NCBI GenBank assembly: GCA_963810915.1
Contig: CAWEPH010000001.1
Span: 124,001-188,000 of the forward strand
Direction: 5' to 3'
Length of the DNA: 64,000 nt
From: JAOUEA01 sp963810915
Lineage (GTDB): Bacteria; Actinomycetota; UBA4738; HRBIN12
Below, one piece after another: positions 63,398 through 64,000 of the stretch. Position 1 is the stretch's first letter; each line of letters begins with the position of its first letter. The notes below the pieces were generated by a model. The model searched no databases, was not told the origin of the DNA, and worked only from the letters and a program-made list of their open reading frames with translations. A program made the position numbers and the translations under genes.

Positions 63398-64000
63398 ATG
63401 AGCGTCCGGATGAGCCTGCCGAGACGGCGGCGCTGGCCACTGTTCGTGATCGGCGGCATCGTGCTCCTGGCCATCCTGTTCACGTTCATGTCCCAGTTCT
63501 ACGTCGACGTGCTCTGGTACCGCGAAGTGGACTTCTCCTCCGTCTTCTGGACGACGCTCTGGACGAAGTTGCTCCTGGGTCTGGTGTTCGGCCTGATCTT
63601 CTTCGCGCTGCTGATCGTGAACCTCCTGATCGTTCGCCGGTCCACGCCGACCACCAGGGTGCTCACGCCCGATCAGGAGGTCGTGGAGCGGATCCGGCAG
63701 TCGTTCGAGCCCTACCTGCGATGGATCGTCCCGGTCGGCGCCGGCCTCCTCGCCCTCACCGTTGGCGTGGGGGTCTCCCGCCAGTGGCAGACCTTCCTGC
63801 TCTGGAAACACTCCGGCGGAGTCACGTTCGGCAACCCGGAGCCGCTCTTCAACCGCGATCCGGCCTTCTACATCTTCAACCTCCCTTGGCTCCGGTTCCT
63901 GCAAGGGTGGCTCTTCTCGTCGCTGGTGGGCATCACGTTCCTGGTGGCCATCGCGTACTTCCTGTGGGGCGGGATCCGACCCCAGGCTCCCGGCGGGCTC
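63398..64000 (+). CDS. UPF0182 family membrane protein (partial, 5' part)
   Basis: 201 codons before the window ends. Helices near 16-35, 52-75 and 107-127, then 'WKHSGGVTFGNPEPLFNRDPAFYIFNLPWLRF', the signature of this ~900-residue family, and another helix. Function unknown. An AGGAAGGAA element lies about ten bases before the ATG. It follows the PDZ/S16 protease as in mycobacteria (Rv3193c/Rv3194c). Confidence 0.92.
   Translation, partial: MSVRMSLPRRRRWPLFVIGGIVLLAILFTFMSQFYVDVLWYREVDFSSVFWTTLWTKLLLGLVFGLIFFALLIVNLLIVRRSTPTTRVLTPDQEVVERIRQSFEPYLRWIVPVGAGLLALTVGVGVSRQWQTFLLWKHSGGVTFGNPEPLFNRDPAFYIFNLPWLRFLQGWLFSSLVGITFLVAIAYFLWGGIRPQAPGGL

Overview
The window is high-GC DNA that looks like a chromosomal piece of an uncultured member of the Actinomycetota. 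The evidence is the gene order argC-J-B-D-R-G-H, a DUF5319 protein, a DUF2342 zinc metalloprotease close to a PDZ/Lon-type protease and a UPF0182 membrane protein (the Rv3193c-Rv3195 neighbourhood of mycobacteria), separate Ku and LigD genes for end joining, a glnB-glnD pair, many GTG starts in GTGA overlaps, and many starts only 6-8 bases after a TANNNT -10 box (leaderless transcripts). Coding density is high. I saw no rRNA, tRNA, CRISPR array, IS element or integrase.

Layout. 1-5014 (all minus): partial C45 peptidase, bactofilin-like membrane protein, class III aminotransferase, GNAT acetyltransferase and a membrane-anchored beta-propeller with repeated Cys pairs. 5126-7052: RmuC and a GH114 protein. 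7069-14502: arginine operon argCJBDRGH without argF, behind a promoter with an ARG-box-like palindrome. 14523-19442 (minus): ABC-2 exporter, SDR, cold-shock protein, histidine kinase. 19510-27122: PIG-L deacetylase, DUF5319, LigD, DUF456, a DddP-like M24 protein, GNAT, Ku. 27195-31079: glnB, glnD, ROK kinase. 31061-39400: a rearranged region with two related alpha/beta-hydrolase-cyclase genes, a split third cyclase and a nitroreductase/FtsX/ATPase cassette; it is punctuated by three copies of the 3' end of a DUF72 gene whose full copy is at 39408-40140. 40149-43079: small metabolic genes. 43209-48670: BMP-type nucleoside ABC importer and uracil phosphoribosyltransferase. 48744-49917: a Phe/Tyr-rich leader peptide, a textbook attenuator and a DAHP synthase. 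49927-59084: a PPOX-like protein, DUF4242, two large cyclase-ATPase proteins, MmcQ/YjbR, a histidine kinase. 59224-64000: DUF2342 protease, MoaE, MreB homologue, small membrane protein, PDZ/S16 protease, partial UPF0182.

The most interesting items are the aromatic-amino-acid attenuator in front of the DAHP synthase, the repeated DUF72 3' ends with a matching inner 28-base repeat that outline a possible integration or duplication hotspot, and the cyclase gene apparently split by an ABC cassette. A caution applies throughout: at least seventeen genes, including argH, glnD and ku, change reading frame once or more while protein similarity continues across the break. Indel errors in the assembly are the most economical explanation, so those genes are annotated over their full span with the break position given.
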